The notes under the pieces: model-generated | The model's input: only the letters and a program-made list of their open reading frames with translations | Databases searched by the model: none | What the model was told of the DNA's origin: nothing | Made by a program: the position numbers and the translations under genes | Shown: positions 1-9,096 of the stretch, in pieces | Numbering within the stretch: position 1 is the first letter of the stretch | Layout: each line of letters begins with the position of its first letter | Assembly: GCF_002135345.1 (NCBI RefSeq) | Contig: NZ_NEGI01000008.1 | Span: forward strand, 1 to 64,000 | Reading direction: 5' to 3' | DNA from: Acinetobacter sp. ANC 4648 | Lineage (GTDB): Bacteria > Pseudomonadota > Gammaproteobacteria > Pseudomonadales > Moraxellaceae | Length of the DNA stretch: 64,000 nucleotides

Positions 1-1130
1 AGCCTGAAATTCCTGAATATATTGGTTCGACAGATCTGAATTTTAATTGCCTATACCATGATATTGATGCACACAACGTAATTTTAAACTTTGGAGTAGA
101 TGACTGTATTCCAGCACTACTGAATAGGAACTGGTGGTATATCGTGAATGAAATATCTGTAAGTCGCTTAGATACTGGAACCAGCATTCAAGTGCTGGAT
201 GGTAATTACAGTACTGACCGAAGTCGATGGTGTTGGTCTTATTCACTGACAGTACCTGCAGCTGAAATCAGTAAGCTTGAACCCATTAATTCACAACCGG
301 TGATTCTTAAAATATTGGTGAATGGTCATGAGCATCATATGTTGCTTGAAAATCGGAGTAGATCCCGAAAGTTTGCACAAACCACTTATACCGTGACAGG
401 CCGTAGTCAATCAGCATTGCTTGATACGCCATATTCATCAACACGAACTTATCTGCAGGAGAATGAAAGAACATCGGTACAGTTGGTGCAAGCAGAACTG
501 GATCGAGTTAACAGCTTGGCCAGTTTGAATTGGCAATTGATTGATGAGTTGGGTTGGATTATTCCAAGCAATAGTTTGAGTTATTCAAATCTAACCCCGA
601 TCGCCGCAATCAAATTGATTGTAGAGAGTGCTGGCGGTTTTATTTACAGTGAAAAATCAGGGAATCGCCTCAGCATCAAGCCGAAATATAAAAAGACCTT
701 TTGGGATTCTTTGGCAATTACAGATTATGACCGTTTAATTCCTGAAAGCATCGTCACAGATCTATCTACGGACTATGAGCTTTATCCCGATTACAACGGC
801 ATGGCTTTAAGCAATGACCGCAATGGATTAACAGGGCAAATTAAGCGAACAGGCACTGCAGCAGATACTTTACTTGAAACGGCTAATAATCCGCTATTTA
901 CGGTTGAAAGTATGGGGGCATTCGGGAAAACTGCATTGGCCAAAGCTGGTATGTTGGAAACCCATAGTTTGGTCATGCCTATCAGTGAGCAAACTGGCGA
1001 GTGTGCACCTGGTGAATTAATTGCATTCAATGCTGAATGGTGGGGAATAGTCGACAGTGTCAATGTCTCCTTTACCCATGCAGTGGTGACTCAAACGATT
1101 AAGGTTGAACGGGTGAATCGAGATGAGTAA
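1..1130 (+). CDS. Phage tail/baseplate protein, 5' end outside window
   Basis: The frame that ends at 1130 is open back to base 3, so the gene starts left of the window. The GTG at 144 is therefore only an internal codon. About 376 residues are visible. They are rich in beta-strand-like segments and contain a stretch reading TPIAAIKLIVESAGG, of the kind seen in tail or baseplate hub proteins of siphophage- and Mu-like prophages. The next gene overlaps it by 8 bp, and a small tail-associated gene, holin and endolysin follow in the usual late order. The exact family (gpD-like hub versus other tail component) cannot be settled by eye. No frameshift is visible. Confidence 0.7.
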   Translation, partial: PEIPEYIGSTDLNFNCLYHDIDAHNVILNFGVDDCIPALLNRNWWYIVNEISVSRLDTGTSIQVLDGNYSTDRSRWCWSYSLTVPAAEISKLEPINSQPVILKILVNGHEHHMLLENRSRSRKFAQTTYTVTGRSQSALLDTPYSSTRTYLQENERTSVQLVQAELDRVNSLASLNWQLIDELGWIIPSNSLSYSNLTPIAAIKLIVESAGGFIYSEKSGNRLSIKPKYKKTFWDSLAITDYDRLIPESIVTDLSTDYELYPDYNGMALSNDRNGLTGQIKRTGTAADTLLETANNPLFTVESMGAFGKTALAKAGMLETHSLVMPISEQTGECAPGELIAFNAEWWGIVDSVNVSFTHAVVTQTIKVERVNRDE

Positions 1131-1353
1131 TGCATTAAAACGCCTATTGGATCTCATGCCTAAAGCCCCTGAATTTATTGGAACCATTACCAGTGAAGAT
1201 CATCCTAATTACAAGGTTCTAGTGGTTGATGGTAGCGGATTGGTCTTATGCAGCAGCAACAGCAAGTATTCAGTTGGAGATCGAGTAGTTGTTTCAGAGA
1301 ATGAAATCAAGCGTTCAGCACCAACAGGTGCAGTCGTGCAAATCGAAGTTTAA
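1123..1353 (+). CDS. Small phage tail-associated protein (76 aa)
   Basis: A 76-residue protein whose ATG lies inside the end of the tail gene (8-bp overlap, ATGAGTAA), so the two are translationally coupled. The middle and C-terminal parts alternate hydrophobic residues and glycines (VLVVDGSGLVL, YSVGDRVVV), as in a small beta-barrel. No named family is recognised. Its place between a tail gene and the lysis genes suggests a small baseplate or tail protein. An intrinsic terminator follows about 20 bp downstream. Confidence 0.6.
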   Translation: MSNALKRLLDLMPKAPEFIGTITSEDHPNYKVLVVDGSGLVLCSSNSKYSVGDRVVVSENEIKRSAPTGAVVQIEV

Positions 1354-1373
1354 GTCTTAACAACAAAATCAGG

Positions 1374-1392
1374 CACCGAAAGGTGTTTTTTT
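1374..1392 (+). terminator. Intrinsic terminator after tail genes
   Basis: A short stem CACC-GAAA-GGTG with a GNRA-type tetraloop is followed by a run of seven T. It separates the tail genes from the holin/endolysin pair. Confidence 0.6.
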
Positions 1393-1416
1393 ATTGCCAA
1401 AAATAAGGGGAATCAC

Positions 1417-1695
1417 ATGCAAGAGCATGAAAAAACGATACTTACATTAATTTTTATTGGGGCGCTTATTGGTATGAGTCGTCTGTTGGTTTCAAATGAA
1501 CCTTTGTCCTGGCGAATGATTGTAGGTCGAACCATTCTAGGTTCAGCAACATCAACCATTGCAGGTATAGTACTGATCCAATTTCCTGATTTAAGCCCTA
1601 TTGCACTTGTGGCGATTGCCTGTGCATTGGGTATATTAGGCAGTACATTCATTGAAGAGTATTTAAAGAAAAATGCTAATAAGTGGGGTGGGTGA
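1417..1695 (+). CDS. Phage holin (LydA-like)
   Basis: A 92-residue protein with three hydrophobic segments at about residues 8-24, 34-55 and 60-80 and a charged lysine-rich tail, as in class I/III holins. It would form the inner-membrane lesion that releases endolysin. The start is preceded by AAGGGGAATCAC. Its TGA overlaps the endolysin ATG by one base, so the two are coupled as a lysis cassette. The LydA/superfamily III assignment is by resemblance; the holin role rests on topology and context. Confidence 0.75.
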   Translation: MQEHEKTILTLIFIGALIGMSRLLVSNEPLSWRMIVGRTILGSATSTIAGIVLIQFPDLSPIALVAIACALGILGSTFIEEYLKKNANKWGG

Positions 1696-2279
1696 TGAAG
1701 ACTATATTTGATTTCTTAAGAAAGATCAGCGGTGGAAGGCTCACTCAAAAACAGGTGGATGCAGCTAATAGCGCAATCGCCACAGCTTCAGATACTGTAA
1801 TTTCAGAAATGCTAGGCATTGCCATAGATGAAATGTCAGTGAGTAATGCTGGTATCGAAATGATCTGTGGCTTTGAGGGGAAACGTCTTATTGCCTATGA
1901 CGATGGTGTGGGAGTCTGGACCATTGGTTTTGGTACCACGATTTATCCAAATGGCATACGCGTTAAAAAAGGTGATACTTGTACTGAAACACAAGCCAAA
2001 GCCTATATGGCGCATGATTTAAAGAAGTTTGAACAAGCTGTAAATGATGCTGTGAATGTACCTTTAAATCAGCATCAATTTAATGCGTTGGTGTCACTAA
2101 CTTACAACATTGGAGCTGGTGCATTTAAGGATTCGACTTTACTTAAAAAACTCAATACTGGTGACTATCAATCTGCTGCCAATCAGTTTGATGTATGGGT
2201 AAAGGCAGGAGGTCGGACGATGCAAGGATTAGTAAATCGTCGTAAAGTTGAAAAGGTATTGTTTAAAAAAGCCCTTTAG
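1695..2279 (+). CDS. Phage endolysin, GH24 lysozyme
   Basis: T4-type muramidase that cleaves peptidoglycan. Numbering from the ATG at 1695, the triad is E61 (CGFEG), D70 (YDD) and T76 (WTIGFG). The 9- and 15-residue spacings match T4 lysozyme E11/D20/T26. About 50 residues precede the domain and include RLTQKQVDAAN; this extension lacks an obvious signal peptide, which fits holin-dependent export. A longer frame begins at a GTG at 1683, but the ATG at 1695 overlaps the holin stop (TGATG) and follows a G-rich Shine-Dalgarno, so it is preferred. No spanin genes are seen after it. Confidence 0.9.
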   Translation: MKTIFDFLRKISGGRLTQKQVDAANSAIATASDTVISEMLGIAIDEMSVSNAGIEMICGFEGKRLIAYDDGVGVWTIGFGTTIYPNGIRVKKGDTCTETQAKAYMAHDLKKFEQAVNDAVNVPLNQHQFNALVSLTYNIGAGAFKDSTLLKKLNTGDYQSAANQFDVWVKAGGRTMQGLVNRRKVEKVLFKKAL

Positions 2280-2289
2280 GGGGCTTTTT
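2268..2289 (+). terminator. Intrinsic terminator after endolysin
   Basis: AAAGCCC pairs with GGGCTTT across a short loop containing the endolysin stop codon, followed by T. It closes the phage late transcript. Confidence 0.75.
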
Positions 2290-2466
2290 CGCATAAGCAC
2301 CATTATGTTAAATGGAGGGCTGTTCAGGTGAGTATTTTTCTCTTAACTTACTAGATTCGTAAACGATATTTTTTATTGTTAGTGACACTCAGCTAGGTAC
2401 TAGATAAAATATTATAATTATCAATAATTAATATATTTTTATAATTAAGTAGCCATCAGGATTCTT

Positions 2467-3018
2467 ATGAGCCTCGATATAAAAAGAATTGAAAATTACA
2501 ATGCAGTATTGAAAGAGATTTCTCCTTTTGGTAATAAATATATTTTATTCGGCTTTGGCTTTATAGTTCTTTTAATTTCAATTTCTTTGCCAATCAATGA
2601 ATATTACGGTATTACGATAGTTGGACAATCAGATAGCTTGGGTGTCAAACATAGAATCCTTTTTGAAACCTTAAATTTTCTAATAATATTGATAAATATT
2701 TATATATATCTGTTTTATAAGATTAAAGGTTTTTCTCCCTCTCTTGTAAGAGGCTTAATTTCTTACTACAAGAATTATATTCTTATAAAAAAATCAAAGT
2801 ATTCTTTCTTTCAGCTTTTCATAATTATTCTTTTTACTTATCTCTGTTTACTATTGAGTATTTTGTTTATTGATCCTGGTCCACCATCAAGATATGGGTG
2901 GTTTTATCATGCCTTCATCTATTTCTCTATGATCTATGCATGTCTTATGTATTATATTTTCACTGTATTCTTTGCAGCTATTTTGGCAATGAATGAAATG
3001 AAAAAATATTTATCGTAA
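2467..3018 (+). CDS. Uncharacterised membrane protein next to prophage lysis genes
   Basis: A 183-residue protein with four probable membrane segments (about residues 24-44, 66-85, 112-132 and 148-172). An AGGA lies about 8 bp before the ATG. The region is very AT-rich and rich in Phe, Ile and Tyr, with markedly lower GC than the endolysin, as often seen for prophage morons or other recently acquired genes. It sits beyond the lysis terminator and probably has its own promoter in the AT-rich 190 bp upstream. No family is recognised. A role in lysogenic conversion or superinfection exclusion is a guess from position only. Confidence 0.55.
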   Translation: MSLDIKRIENYNAVLKEISPFGNKYILFGFGFIVLLISISLPINEYYGITIVGQSDSLGVKHRILFETLNFLIILINIYIYLFYKIKGFSPSLVRGLISYYKNYILIKKSKYSFFQLFIIILFTYLCLLLSILFIDPGPPSRYGWFYHAFIYFSMIYACLMYYIFTVFFAAILAMNEMKKYLS

Positions 3019-3127
3019 GTTTTTGAACTCCGAACCTTATAGCTAATTTTTAGATTCCCTAAAATTAACATAATACAGCTTATGCGAAGTACTTGATTTA
3101 TTTCTATTAGCATCAATATCTTAGTTA

Positions 3128-3162
3128 AAGTCATTACTTCACTCTGAGTAAAGTAATGACTT
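3128..3162. repeat. Perfect 12-bp inverted repeat at prophage edge
   Basis: AAGTCATTACTT (3128-3139) and its exact complement AAGTAATGACTT (3151-3162) flank an 11-nt loop. It lies between the membrane-protein gene (plus) and umuC (minus), which converge here, so it could be a bidirectional terminator. No strong T run follows on the plus side. Confidence 0.6.
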
Positions 3163-3173
3163 ATTGATTGATT

Positions 3174-3194
3174 TTTCAGGTTTCAGGTTTCAGG
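3174..3194. repeat. TTTCAGG tandem triplet
   Basis: TTTCAGG occurs three times head to tail without a gap, just beyond the umuC 3' end. It may be simple slippage or part of an attachment-site region; the other prophage end is outside the window. Confidence 0.6.
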
Positions 3195-3255
3195 ATAATA
3201 TCTTTAAAAGCTTGTTCATTTTTTTTATTAGTCAGGATTAATAATTTATTTTTTA

Positions 3256-4554
3256 TCACTTCATGATCACCAACAACTCATCCCACTTAAAATAATTTTT
3301 GCTTAATTTATCTCGACACATTGACCAACTTCGCCCTGGTATAAAACAAGGCCCAACAGCTATTTTTTTCTTACCAAATTTCTGCTGTACCGCTTCTAAA
3401 GCATCCATTAAATCATCTGATTCTTTGATTATCGACATATCTGTAAGTAAGTCATAAGTATGTGTCGACTTCGGTTCAAGTCCTGTTAGGATCACGCCAC
3501 ATTTCTTATATTGAATGCCTTCTTTAAAAATCTGATCCAGTAAGCCTATCGAGAGTTTAACCAGCTCTACAGCATTGTCTGTGGGTTGAGGTAAGGCATA
3601 AGAACAAGACTTATTGTAGAAGGGGATATTTGCATCAAATGGATTGGATTGTACAAAGACCACAATGCAACCACACAGTAGTTTTTCATCACGAAGTCGT
3701 TGAGTGGCGTCTTGCACATACATAGAGAGTGCTTCTTTTAATTCATTCAATTCGGTAATACGCTGACCAAAAGAACGACTGGCCACAATTTGCTGTTTAC
3801 TTGGTGGTGTATGTTCAATTTCAATACAGGAGATGCCTTGTAGTTCTAATACAGTCCTTTGCATTACGACTGAGAATTGCTTTCCCAACACTTGTGGTTG
3901 AGATATGGCCAGATCAAAGACCGTATTGATGCCCATGCTTTGCAACTTCTTACTATGTTTACGACCAACACCCCAAACCTCAGCAACGTCGATTGATTGG
4001 AAAATAGATTCTGTAACTAGTGGGTCCATTTCAACTAAATTACAGACACCATTAAAATGCGGATTTTTCTTGGCGATATGATTGGCCATCTTGGCTTCAG
4101 TTTTAGATCGACCAATTCCGACACAACACGGCAATCCAATCCATTTAAAAATTCGTTTACGCATCTGTTGCGCATAATTACTTAAATCATAATTCTGCGG
4201 ATAACGACTTAAATCTAAAAAACACTCATCAATGGAATAAACCTCTTGCTCATGTTCTGAAACGAAGGTGCTGAGGATCTGCATAAAACGACGCGACATT
4301 TCAGCATAAAGTGCATAGTTACTGGATAACACGATAATATTGTGCTTGTGCACCAATTCTTGGATCTGAAAGAGTGGAACAGCCATCTTAATACCAAGGT
4401 CTTTAGCTTCTTGCGAACGTGCAACAGCACAGCCATCATTATTGCTTAAAACAATCACAGGCTTTCGATTTAGACTAGGATTAAAGACCCGCTCGCAGGA
4501 GACATAACAGTTGTTTACATCAATCAGGGCAAAGACCTTATCCTCATGTTTCAT
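3256..4554 (-). CDS. umuC: DNA polymerase V catalytic subunit UmuC
   Basis: Y-family translesion polymerase of 432 residues (E. coli UmuC is 422). The N-terminus [17 protein letters not shown] carries the first catalytic Asp and the steric-gate region. [10 protein letters not shown] gives the second Asp-Glu pair. A helix-hairpin-helix segment ([11 protein letters not shown]) and little-finger domain follow. The frame stays open upstream, but the ATG at 4554 overlaps the umuD stop as ATGA, so that start is chosen. It works with processed UmuD in mutagenic bypass synthesis during the SOS response. Confidence 0.93.
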   Translation of the reverse strand: MKHEDKVFALIDVNNCYVSCERVFNPSLNRKPVIVLSNNDGCAVARSQEAKDLGIKMAVPLFQIQELVHKHNIIVLSSNYALYAEMSRRFMQILSTFVSEHEQEVYSIDECFLDLSRYPQNYDLSNYAQQMRKRIFKWIGLPCCVGIGRSKTEAKMANHIAKKNPHFNGVCNLVEMDPLVTESIFQSIDVAEVWGVGRKHSKKLQSMGINTVFDLAISQPQVLGKQFSVVMQRTVLELQGISCIEIEHTPPSKQQIVASRSFGQRITELNELKEALSMYVQDATQRLRDEKLLCGCIVVFVQSNPFDANIPFYNKSCSYALPQPTDNAVELVKLSIGLLDQIFKEGIQYKKCGVILTGLEPKSTHTYDLLTDMSIIKESDDLMDALEAVQQKFGKKKIAVGPCFIPGRSWSMCRDKLSKNYFKWDELLVIMK

Positions 4555-5132
4555 TTTCTTTTTCTGGCATTTTTGAGAATAAAAGTCACCACCCCCCAAA
4601 TCACTAATTCTTGATCACCACTAAAATGAATATCGTCATAATCTGGATTTTCAGCCTTTAACCAGCTGCTGTGATCGTCATTCAGCATTAGACGCTTCAC
4701 GGTAAATTCATCATCGACTAAAGCAACCACAATATCTTCGTGTTTAGCTTCAATGCTGCGATCTACAATCAACTCATCATCCACCTCAATGCCAGCACCC
4801 AGCATCGATAAAGACGCGACCTTGACTACGAATGTCGCACTCTCATTTTTAATCAAGTGCTCATTCATATCTAAAGTTTTATCAATATAATCTTGCGCAG
4901 GAGAGGGAAAGCCAGCTGAGACTTTTTCACTGGCCAATGGGATGTGCATTTGCGTAGTAGCATTCATCATTTTAATGGATGCAACATCATTAAATTGAGG
5001 CTTAGATTTCTTGAGGTAGTTTTTAATTTCAATGACACGAGATGCAGGAATACGCACTACTTTAGTTTCTTCATCATAGAGACTTTTACGACCTGCACCA
5101 GCTCGAACTCCACCGTTTTTAAACTCGCTCAT
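4551..5132 (-). CDS. umuD: UmuD-type self-cleaving S24 peptidase with N-terminal extension
   Basis: A 193-residue LexA/UmuD-fold protein (E. coli UmuD is 139). The cleavage site is A73-G74, the nucleophile S109 and the general base K146. The 36- and 37-residue spacings are exactly those of E. coli UmuD (C24, S60, K97). The extra ~45 N-terminal residues contain [11 protein letters not shown] and [16 protein letters not shown], a basic segment that could bind DNA. Acinetobacter has an extended UmuD (UmuDAb) acting as a LexA-like repressor. This copy is in an operon with umuC and has no divergent ddrR partner, so it may be a different, prophage-associated paralogue. Confidence 0.9.
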   Translation of the reverse strand: MSEFKNGGVRAGAGRKSLYDEETKVVRIPASRVIEIKNYLKKSKPQFNDVASIKMMNATTQMHIPLASEKVSAGFPSPAQDYIDKTLDMNEHLIKNESATFVVKVASLSMLGAGIEVDDELIVDRSIEAKHEDIVVALVDDEFTVKRLMLNDDHSSWLKAENPDYDDIHFSGDQELVIWGVVTFILKNARKRK

Positions 5133-5143
5133 TTGCGCTCAGC

Positions 5144-5183
5144 TGATTACGTTACATAATCAATAAGTCTAGAGAGCTGTCAA
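5144..5183 (-). promoter_or_regulatory. umuDC promoter with palindromic operator
   Basis: On the minus strand TTGACA (5178-5183) lies 16 bp before GATTAT (5156-5161). A perfect palindrome, TGATTA-7 nt-TAATCA (5144-5162), covers the -10. With the core ATGTAAC it resembles, from memory, the palindromic damage box bound by UmuDAb in Acinetobacter. Binding is inferred. Confidence 0.55.
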
Positions 5184-5224
5184 AACAAATTCAAATTTAT
5201 AACTTGTGGATAATCAAAGGTCAC

Positions 5225-5376
5225 TCAAAAAAGCTTGGCTTGTTGAGGTTTATCCGATAAAAGGGTTTTCGGTGCAGTGACAAACTCGTTACTCATCTCA
5301 AAGAAGAAATGATGTGCCTTTTCATGAGTCGTGCTTAACCAGTCTTTACGGTATTCATCGGGAATAACGATGATCT
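5225..5376 (-). pseudogene. 3' remnant of a gene, possibly SRAP (YedK/HMCES) family
   Basis: The minus strand reads an open stretch of about 50 codons beginning IIVIPDEYRKDWL and ending QQAKLF before TGA at 5225-5227. An in-frame TAG stands immediately upstream and there is no start codon. It has protein-like composition and resembles the C-terminal part of SOS-response-associated peptidases, where a conserved Pro-containing segment is followed by a Trp-Leu. SRAP genes are often near umuDC in Acinetobacter. The family call is tentative; that it is a decayed coding fragment is more likely. Confidence 0.4.
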
Positions 5377-5410
5377 ATTTCATTTCATCTTTTGGTTAAT
5401 GAACTGAGTG

Positions 5411-5677
5411 CTATGGCTTACTTAAATACTTAAGAAAATGACATGCTATCCGATAGATTAAAATAGGAATACCAACAAGAAGCAGAGTAGATAATATATA
5501 TGATAACCACACTGGTACTCCAAACCCAAAAGAAAAAGTAAACACTAAGTTATTTAGAGCCTCAATTGGATTGAGGTTAAAAAAACTAAATTCACCGCCA
5601 CTACCTGAAAAAAAATAGCAAAATGCTAAAAACGTAAATAGAGCAAGTAAGCCACTAATTGATTTGTGTATTTTCAT
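5411..5677 (-). CDS. Small hydrophobic protein of unknown function (88 aa)
   Basis: An 88-residue ORF with hydrophobic segments near residues 9-24 and 42-76 and a basic C-terminus, as in a small inner-membrane protein. There is no strong ribosome-binding site (ACTCAG precedes the ATG) and no recognised family. It lies alone between the umuDC region and the epimerase gene. Coding is plausible from length and membrane-like composition only. Confidence 0.4.
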   Translation of the reverse strand: MKIHKSISGLLALFTFLAFCYFFSGSGGEFSFFNLNPIEALNNLVFTFSFGFGVPVWLSYILSTLLLVGIPILIYRIACHFLKYLSKP

Positions 5678-6042
5678 CTGAGTTTCAACAAGTTAGAGAT
5701 ATAGAAGTAAAGCCAGTCGTTCAATTTTAATTTCTCATATTTATCAACTTCATCAGATTGCATGTCAATGCAATGAAGTATGGCCTGAATAAAAATGAGT
5801 TATTATTCATGTCATAAACAATATACGTTTAATAGCCATCATTACAACATATGCAAATAATTACAACACATCCAATATGGTGAACCTGTAAAATAATAAG
5901 GACAGAAAGCTCTTGAGGGTTAGAGGATTCAAGAGAATTTGAGTTATTTTTCGCTTTTAATATTTGCGGATAAGATATCAAAAGCACCAAAACAACACCA
6001 ATAGTCTGTAAGGCTTTGATTATGATATGGAGTATCTAAACA
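5678..6042. other. Intergenic region before the GalE-like gene
   Basis: About 365 bp of AT-rich sequence without a convincing ORF. A small inverted repeat, ATTGCA (5757-5762) and TGCAAT (5769-5774), is present. A TATGAT near 6022 may be the -10 for the epimerase gene. Nothing else is supported. Confidence 0.4.
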
Positions 6043-7047
6043 ATGATTTTAGTGACTGGTGGTCTAGGCTTTATTGGCTCGCATGTGGTTTTAAGCTTGT
6101 TGGCTCAGGGGCAAGAAGTCGTCATTGTGGATAACTTAGCCAATGCGAACTTACAAGCATTAGAACGACTCGAATTTATCACGGGTATGTATGTGCCTTT
6201 TGTTAAAATAGATGTGCGTAATACGCCAGCTCTGAATAAAGTTTTTGAGCAATATCCTATTGATGCAGTGATAAATGCAGCAGGTTTTAAATCGATTGAA
6301 GAATCAAGACTTAAACCACTTGAATATTATAATGATAATGTAAGTTGTATCATGAGTTTGTTACGTGCAATGCAACGTACAGGAATTCGTAACTTGATTC
6401 ATTTATCTAGTTTAGCTGTTTATGGGGTGTCTAGTTTAGAGTTGAATGAAAATACGCCATTGAATTATACCTATCCAAATCCTTATATCAAATCTCAACA
6501 AATGATTGAAACAATTATTGGTGATACCTTCCGCACAGATAATGAATGGCGAATCGCTATTCTTCGTGTTTCGAATGTAGTAGGTGCATTTGAGCATGGT
6601 GTATTAGGAGAATTGGTTCCACCTTTACCGAAGAATATTGTACCTCTGGCGGTGCAAGTTGCAGCAATGCAACGTGATGCCATTGAGTTACAGAATCATG
6701 CCGATACCTTAGATCAAACAACAGAGCGAAGCTTTGTGCATGTACTTGATGTTTGTGAGGCGATTAAAGCTAGTTTGTATTGGTTGCAACAACAGCATCA
6801 TTGTTGTGAGGTTTTTGATATTGCTGGGGAAATATCTTCCATCCAGAATTTACTTGGAATTGTCGCAAATGTCACAAATGCCAATATTAAAACAGTAGAA
6901 GCAGCATATCCTTTTGAAGAGTTGGCGCAAACGGCTTCAAATAGTCAAAAAGCTGCGGAAATATTAAATTGGCATGCGAAACGATCATTAAAACAAATGA
7001 TTGAAGATGAGTGGCGTTTTTATCAGAATACATTAAACTTCAAATAA
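6043..7047 (+). CDS. GalE-like NAD-dependent epimerase with altered active site
   Basis: A 334-residue extended SDR. The N-terminal GGLGFIGSH is the NAD-binding glycine motif; AAGFKSIEESRLKPLEYY and LSSLAVYG match the UDP-glucose 4-epimerase core. Numbering runs close to E. coli GalE: Ser near 123 and Tyr148 are kept, but the lysine of the YxxxK pair is glutamine (Y148-I-K-S-Q152). That lysine normally lowers the tyrosine pKa and holds NAD, so activity may be reduced or different. GGAG precedes the ATG by about 11 bp. It is probably monocistronic. It may be a galE paralogue or another sugar-nucleotide enzyme. Confidence 0.75.
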   Translation: MILVTGGLGFIGSHVVLSLLAQGQEVVIVDNLANANLQALERLEFITGMYVPFVKIDVRNTPALNKVFEQYPIDAVINAAGFKSIEESRLKPLEYYNDNVSCIMSLLRAMQRTGIRNLIHLSSLAVYGVSSLELNENTPLNYTYPNPYIKSQQMIETIIGDTFRTDNEWRIAILRVSNVVGAFEHGVLGELVPPLPKNIVPLAVQVAAMQRDAIELQNHADTLDQTTERSFVHVLDVCEAIKASLYWLQQQHHCCEVFDIAGEISSIQNLLGIVANVTNANIKTVEAAYPFEELAQTASNSQKAAEILNWHAKRSLKQMIEDEWRFYQNTLNFK

Positions 7048-7050
7048 ATT

Positions 7051-7069
7051 GATAATGATAATTATTTGC
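7051..7069 (+). promoter_or_regulatory. Fur box upstream of fumC
   Basis: GATAATGATAATTATTTGC matches the 19-bp Fur consensus at 16 of 19 positions, with the first two hexamers perfect. It lies about 100 bp before the fumC ATG. Confidence 0.7.
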
Positions 7070-7165
7070 AATAAAGTATTGGCTTGATTACCATCTAATT
7101 AACTCGCGATTGCAAGAACATTCGCAAAAATTGCAATTATCTTAATTTAGTAACCAGAGGTTGAT

Positions 7166-8560
7166 ATGCAAACACGTACTGAACATGACACCATGGGTGA
7201 TGTGGAAGTTCCAAGTGAAGCAATGTGGGGAGCTCAAACCCAGCGTAGCGTGGAAAATTTTAAAATTGGTACGGAACACATGCCTAGACCAATGATTCGC
7301 GCTATGGGCTTGGTCAAAAAGGCAGCTGCTATCACCAATGCAGAATTACAGCAAATCCCCAATGAACTATCTCAATACATCGTTAATGCAGCAGATGAAG
7401 TTATTGCTGGCAAGTGGGATTCCCAGTTTCCATTGGTGGTTTGGCAAACAGGTTCTGGTACGCAAAGTAATATGAACTGTAATGAAGTGATTGCCAATAT
7501 CGCCAATCAAAAATTAGGTAATGCTTTAGGTTCCCAGAAACCAGTGCATCCAAATGATCATGTTAACCGTGCGCAATCAACAAATGATTCATTCCCAACG
7601 GCAATTCATGTGGCTGCAAGTCTACAGATAAATGAGCTATTGATTCCTGCAGTTCAACAATTGCGTGATACCTTGAATCAAAAAGCTATAGATTTTAAAG
7701 ATATTGTTAAAATTGGACGGACGCATTTACAAGATGCAACGCCATTAACACTCGGACAAGAATTTAGTGGCTATGTTTCTCAATTAGATCATGGTATTAA
7801 ACGCCTACAACAAGCTTTAGTGTGGTTATATGAATTACCTCTCGGTGGTACAGCAGTTGGTACTGGTTTAAATGCGCATCCCGATTATGCAGAAAAAGCG
7901 GCTGCAGAATTAGCAAGACTTACTGGTTTATCTTTTATTACAGCACCAAATAAATTTGAAGCATTGGCAGGGCGTGATGCTGCTGTATTTGCTTCAGGCT
8001 CGCTAAAAACCTTAGCCGCTAGTCTAAATAAAATTGCTAATGATATTCGATGGTTGGCAAGTGGCCCGCGTTGTGGTTTAGGTGAATTATATATTCCTGA
8101 GAATGAACCAGGTTCAAGTATCATGCCAGGCAAGGTTAATCCAACTCAATGTGAAGCGATGACTATGGTGGTTGCTCAAGTGATGGGGAATGACACGACT
8201 ATTAATATCGCAGGTGCTTCAGGTAATTTTGAATTAAACGTATTTATGCCTGTCATTGCTTATAACTTGGTTCAATCAATTCAACTCTTGGGTGATGCTT
8301 GTAATAGTTTTAATGAGCATTGCGCCGTTGGAATTGAACCAAATCGTGAAAAAATTGATTATTTTCTACATAACTCGTTGATGTTGGTCACTGCATTAAA
8401 CCCTGTGATTGGTTATGAAAATGCAGCGAAAGTTGCAAAAACTGCTTATAAGCAAGGTAAAACTCTGAAAGAAGTCGCCGTTGAATTGGAATTGGTCACA
8501 TCTGAGCAATTTGATGAAGTGGTGCAACCCGAAAAAATGGTTCATCCAAATGCTCAATAA
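7166..8560 (+). CDS. fumC: Class II fumarate hydratase FumC
   Basis: Iron-independent fumarase of 464 residues, interconverting fumarate and L-malate in the TCA cycle as a cytosolic homotetramer. The fumarase/aspartase signature [11 protein letters not shown] is present, as are [18 protein letters not shown] and the TNDSFPT and [10 protein letters not shown] active-site segments. Length is normal for FumC. CAGAGG lies before the ATG at 7166. The Fur box 100 bp upstream suggests induction under iron limitation, when Fe-S class I fumarases fail, as in other proteobacteria. It appears monocistronic, with a terminator downstream. Confidence 0.96.
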   Translation: MQTRTEHDTMGDVEVPSEAMWGAQTQRSVENFKIGTEHMPRPMIRAMGLVKKAAAITNAELQQIPNELSQYIVNAADEVIAGKWDSQFPLVVWQTGSGTQSNMNCNEVIANIANQKLGNALGSQKPVHPNDHVNRAQSTNDSFPTAIHVAASLQINELLIPAVQQLRDTLNQKAIDFKDIVKIGRTHLQDATPLTLGQEFSGYVSQLDHGIKRLQQALVWLYELPLGGTAVGTGLNAHPDYAEKAAAELARLTGLSFITAPNKFEALAGRDAAVFASGSLKTLAASLNKIANDIRWLASGPRCGLGELYIPENEPGSSIMPGKVNPTQCEAMTMVVAQVMGNDTTINIAGASGNFELNVFMPVIAYNLVQSIQLLGDACNSFNEHCAVGIEPNREKIDYFLHNSLMLVTALNPVIGYENAAKVAKTAYKQGKTLKEVAVELELVTSEQFDEVVQPEKMVHPNAQ

Positions 8561-8732
8561 AGCTAAAACATAAATTTAATCATTAGCAATATTTTTCATC
8601 TAAGCTTTAAGTAAGCACAATGTACCTTGGCAAATTTTTGCTGATGATTTATCTTAAGGAGAATGACTATTTATAGAAACACGAATTATTAAATAGTTTT
8701 GCATTAAATGAATTCGGTAGTTCAGCCAATTT

Positions 8733-8766
8733 AAAAGCCACTTTTAATAAGTGGCTTTTATTTTTT
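8733..8766 (+). terminator. Intrinsic terminator
   Basis: AAAAGCCACTT pairs perfectly with AAGTGGCTTTT (11 bp) around a TTAAT loop, followed by a T-rich run. It lies about 170 bp beyond fumC. Confidence 0.75.
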
Positions 8767-9096
8767 ATTGATTTATATCAAATGGATGGTTAATAACAAG
8801 GTTCGCATCATTCCAAGTGATCGGATAGCCAGACATACACACTTTGGTCATTTTTTAGTTGTATGACTTCTCAAGATATGTATTGAATACTTTGCTTCTA
8901 TTCAAAAATTCTCTAAAAATATATTGTGCTTCTATTTGTATGCACATTATTATTAAATTTAATTCTAAGCTACTTCGAGTCAGTCTCCAATCCAATAGGA
9001 TTTATTGTACTTGATCTAAAAAAATTATAGTCTCTCCACCTTGGTCTAAAGGATTGCGCCGAGCTCACAGAATAGTTAGCTCTTACTATTGTATTT
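8767..9096. other. Intergenic region between fumC terminator and diguanylate cyclase gene
   Basis: About 330 bp with no convincing ORF, RNA or hairpin. The short minus-strand frame that overlaps the cyclase C-terminus looks like noise. Confidence 0.4.

Noticed and set aside
144-146. GTG as the start of the first phage gene
   Set aside because: The frame is open to the left window edge with protein-like sequence, so the gene begins outside the window.
3174-3194. Start of a CRISPR array
   Set aside because: The units are 7 bp, contiguous and without spacers.
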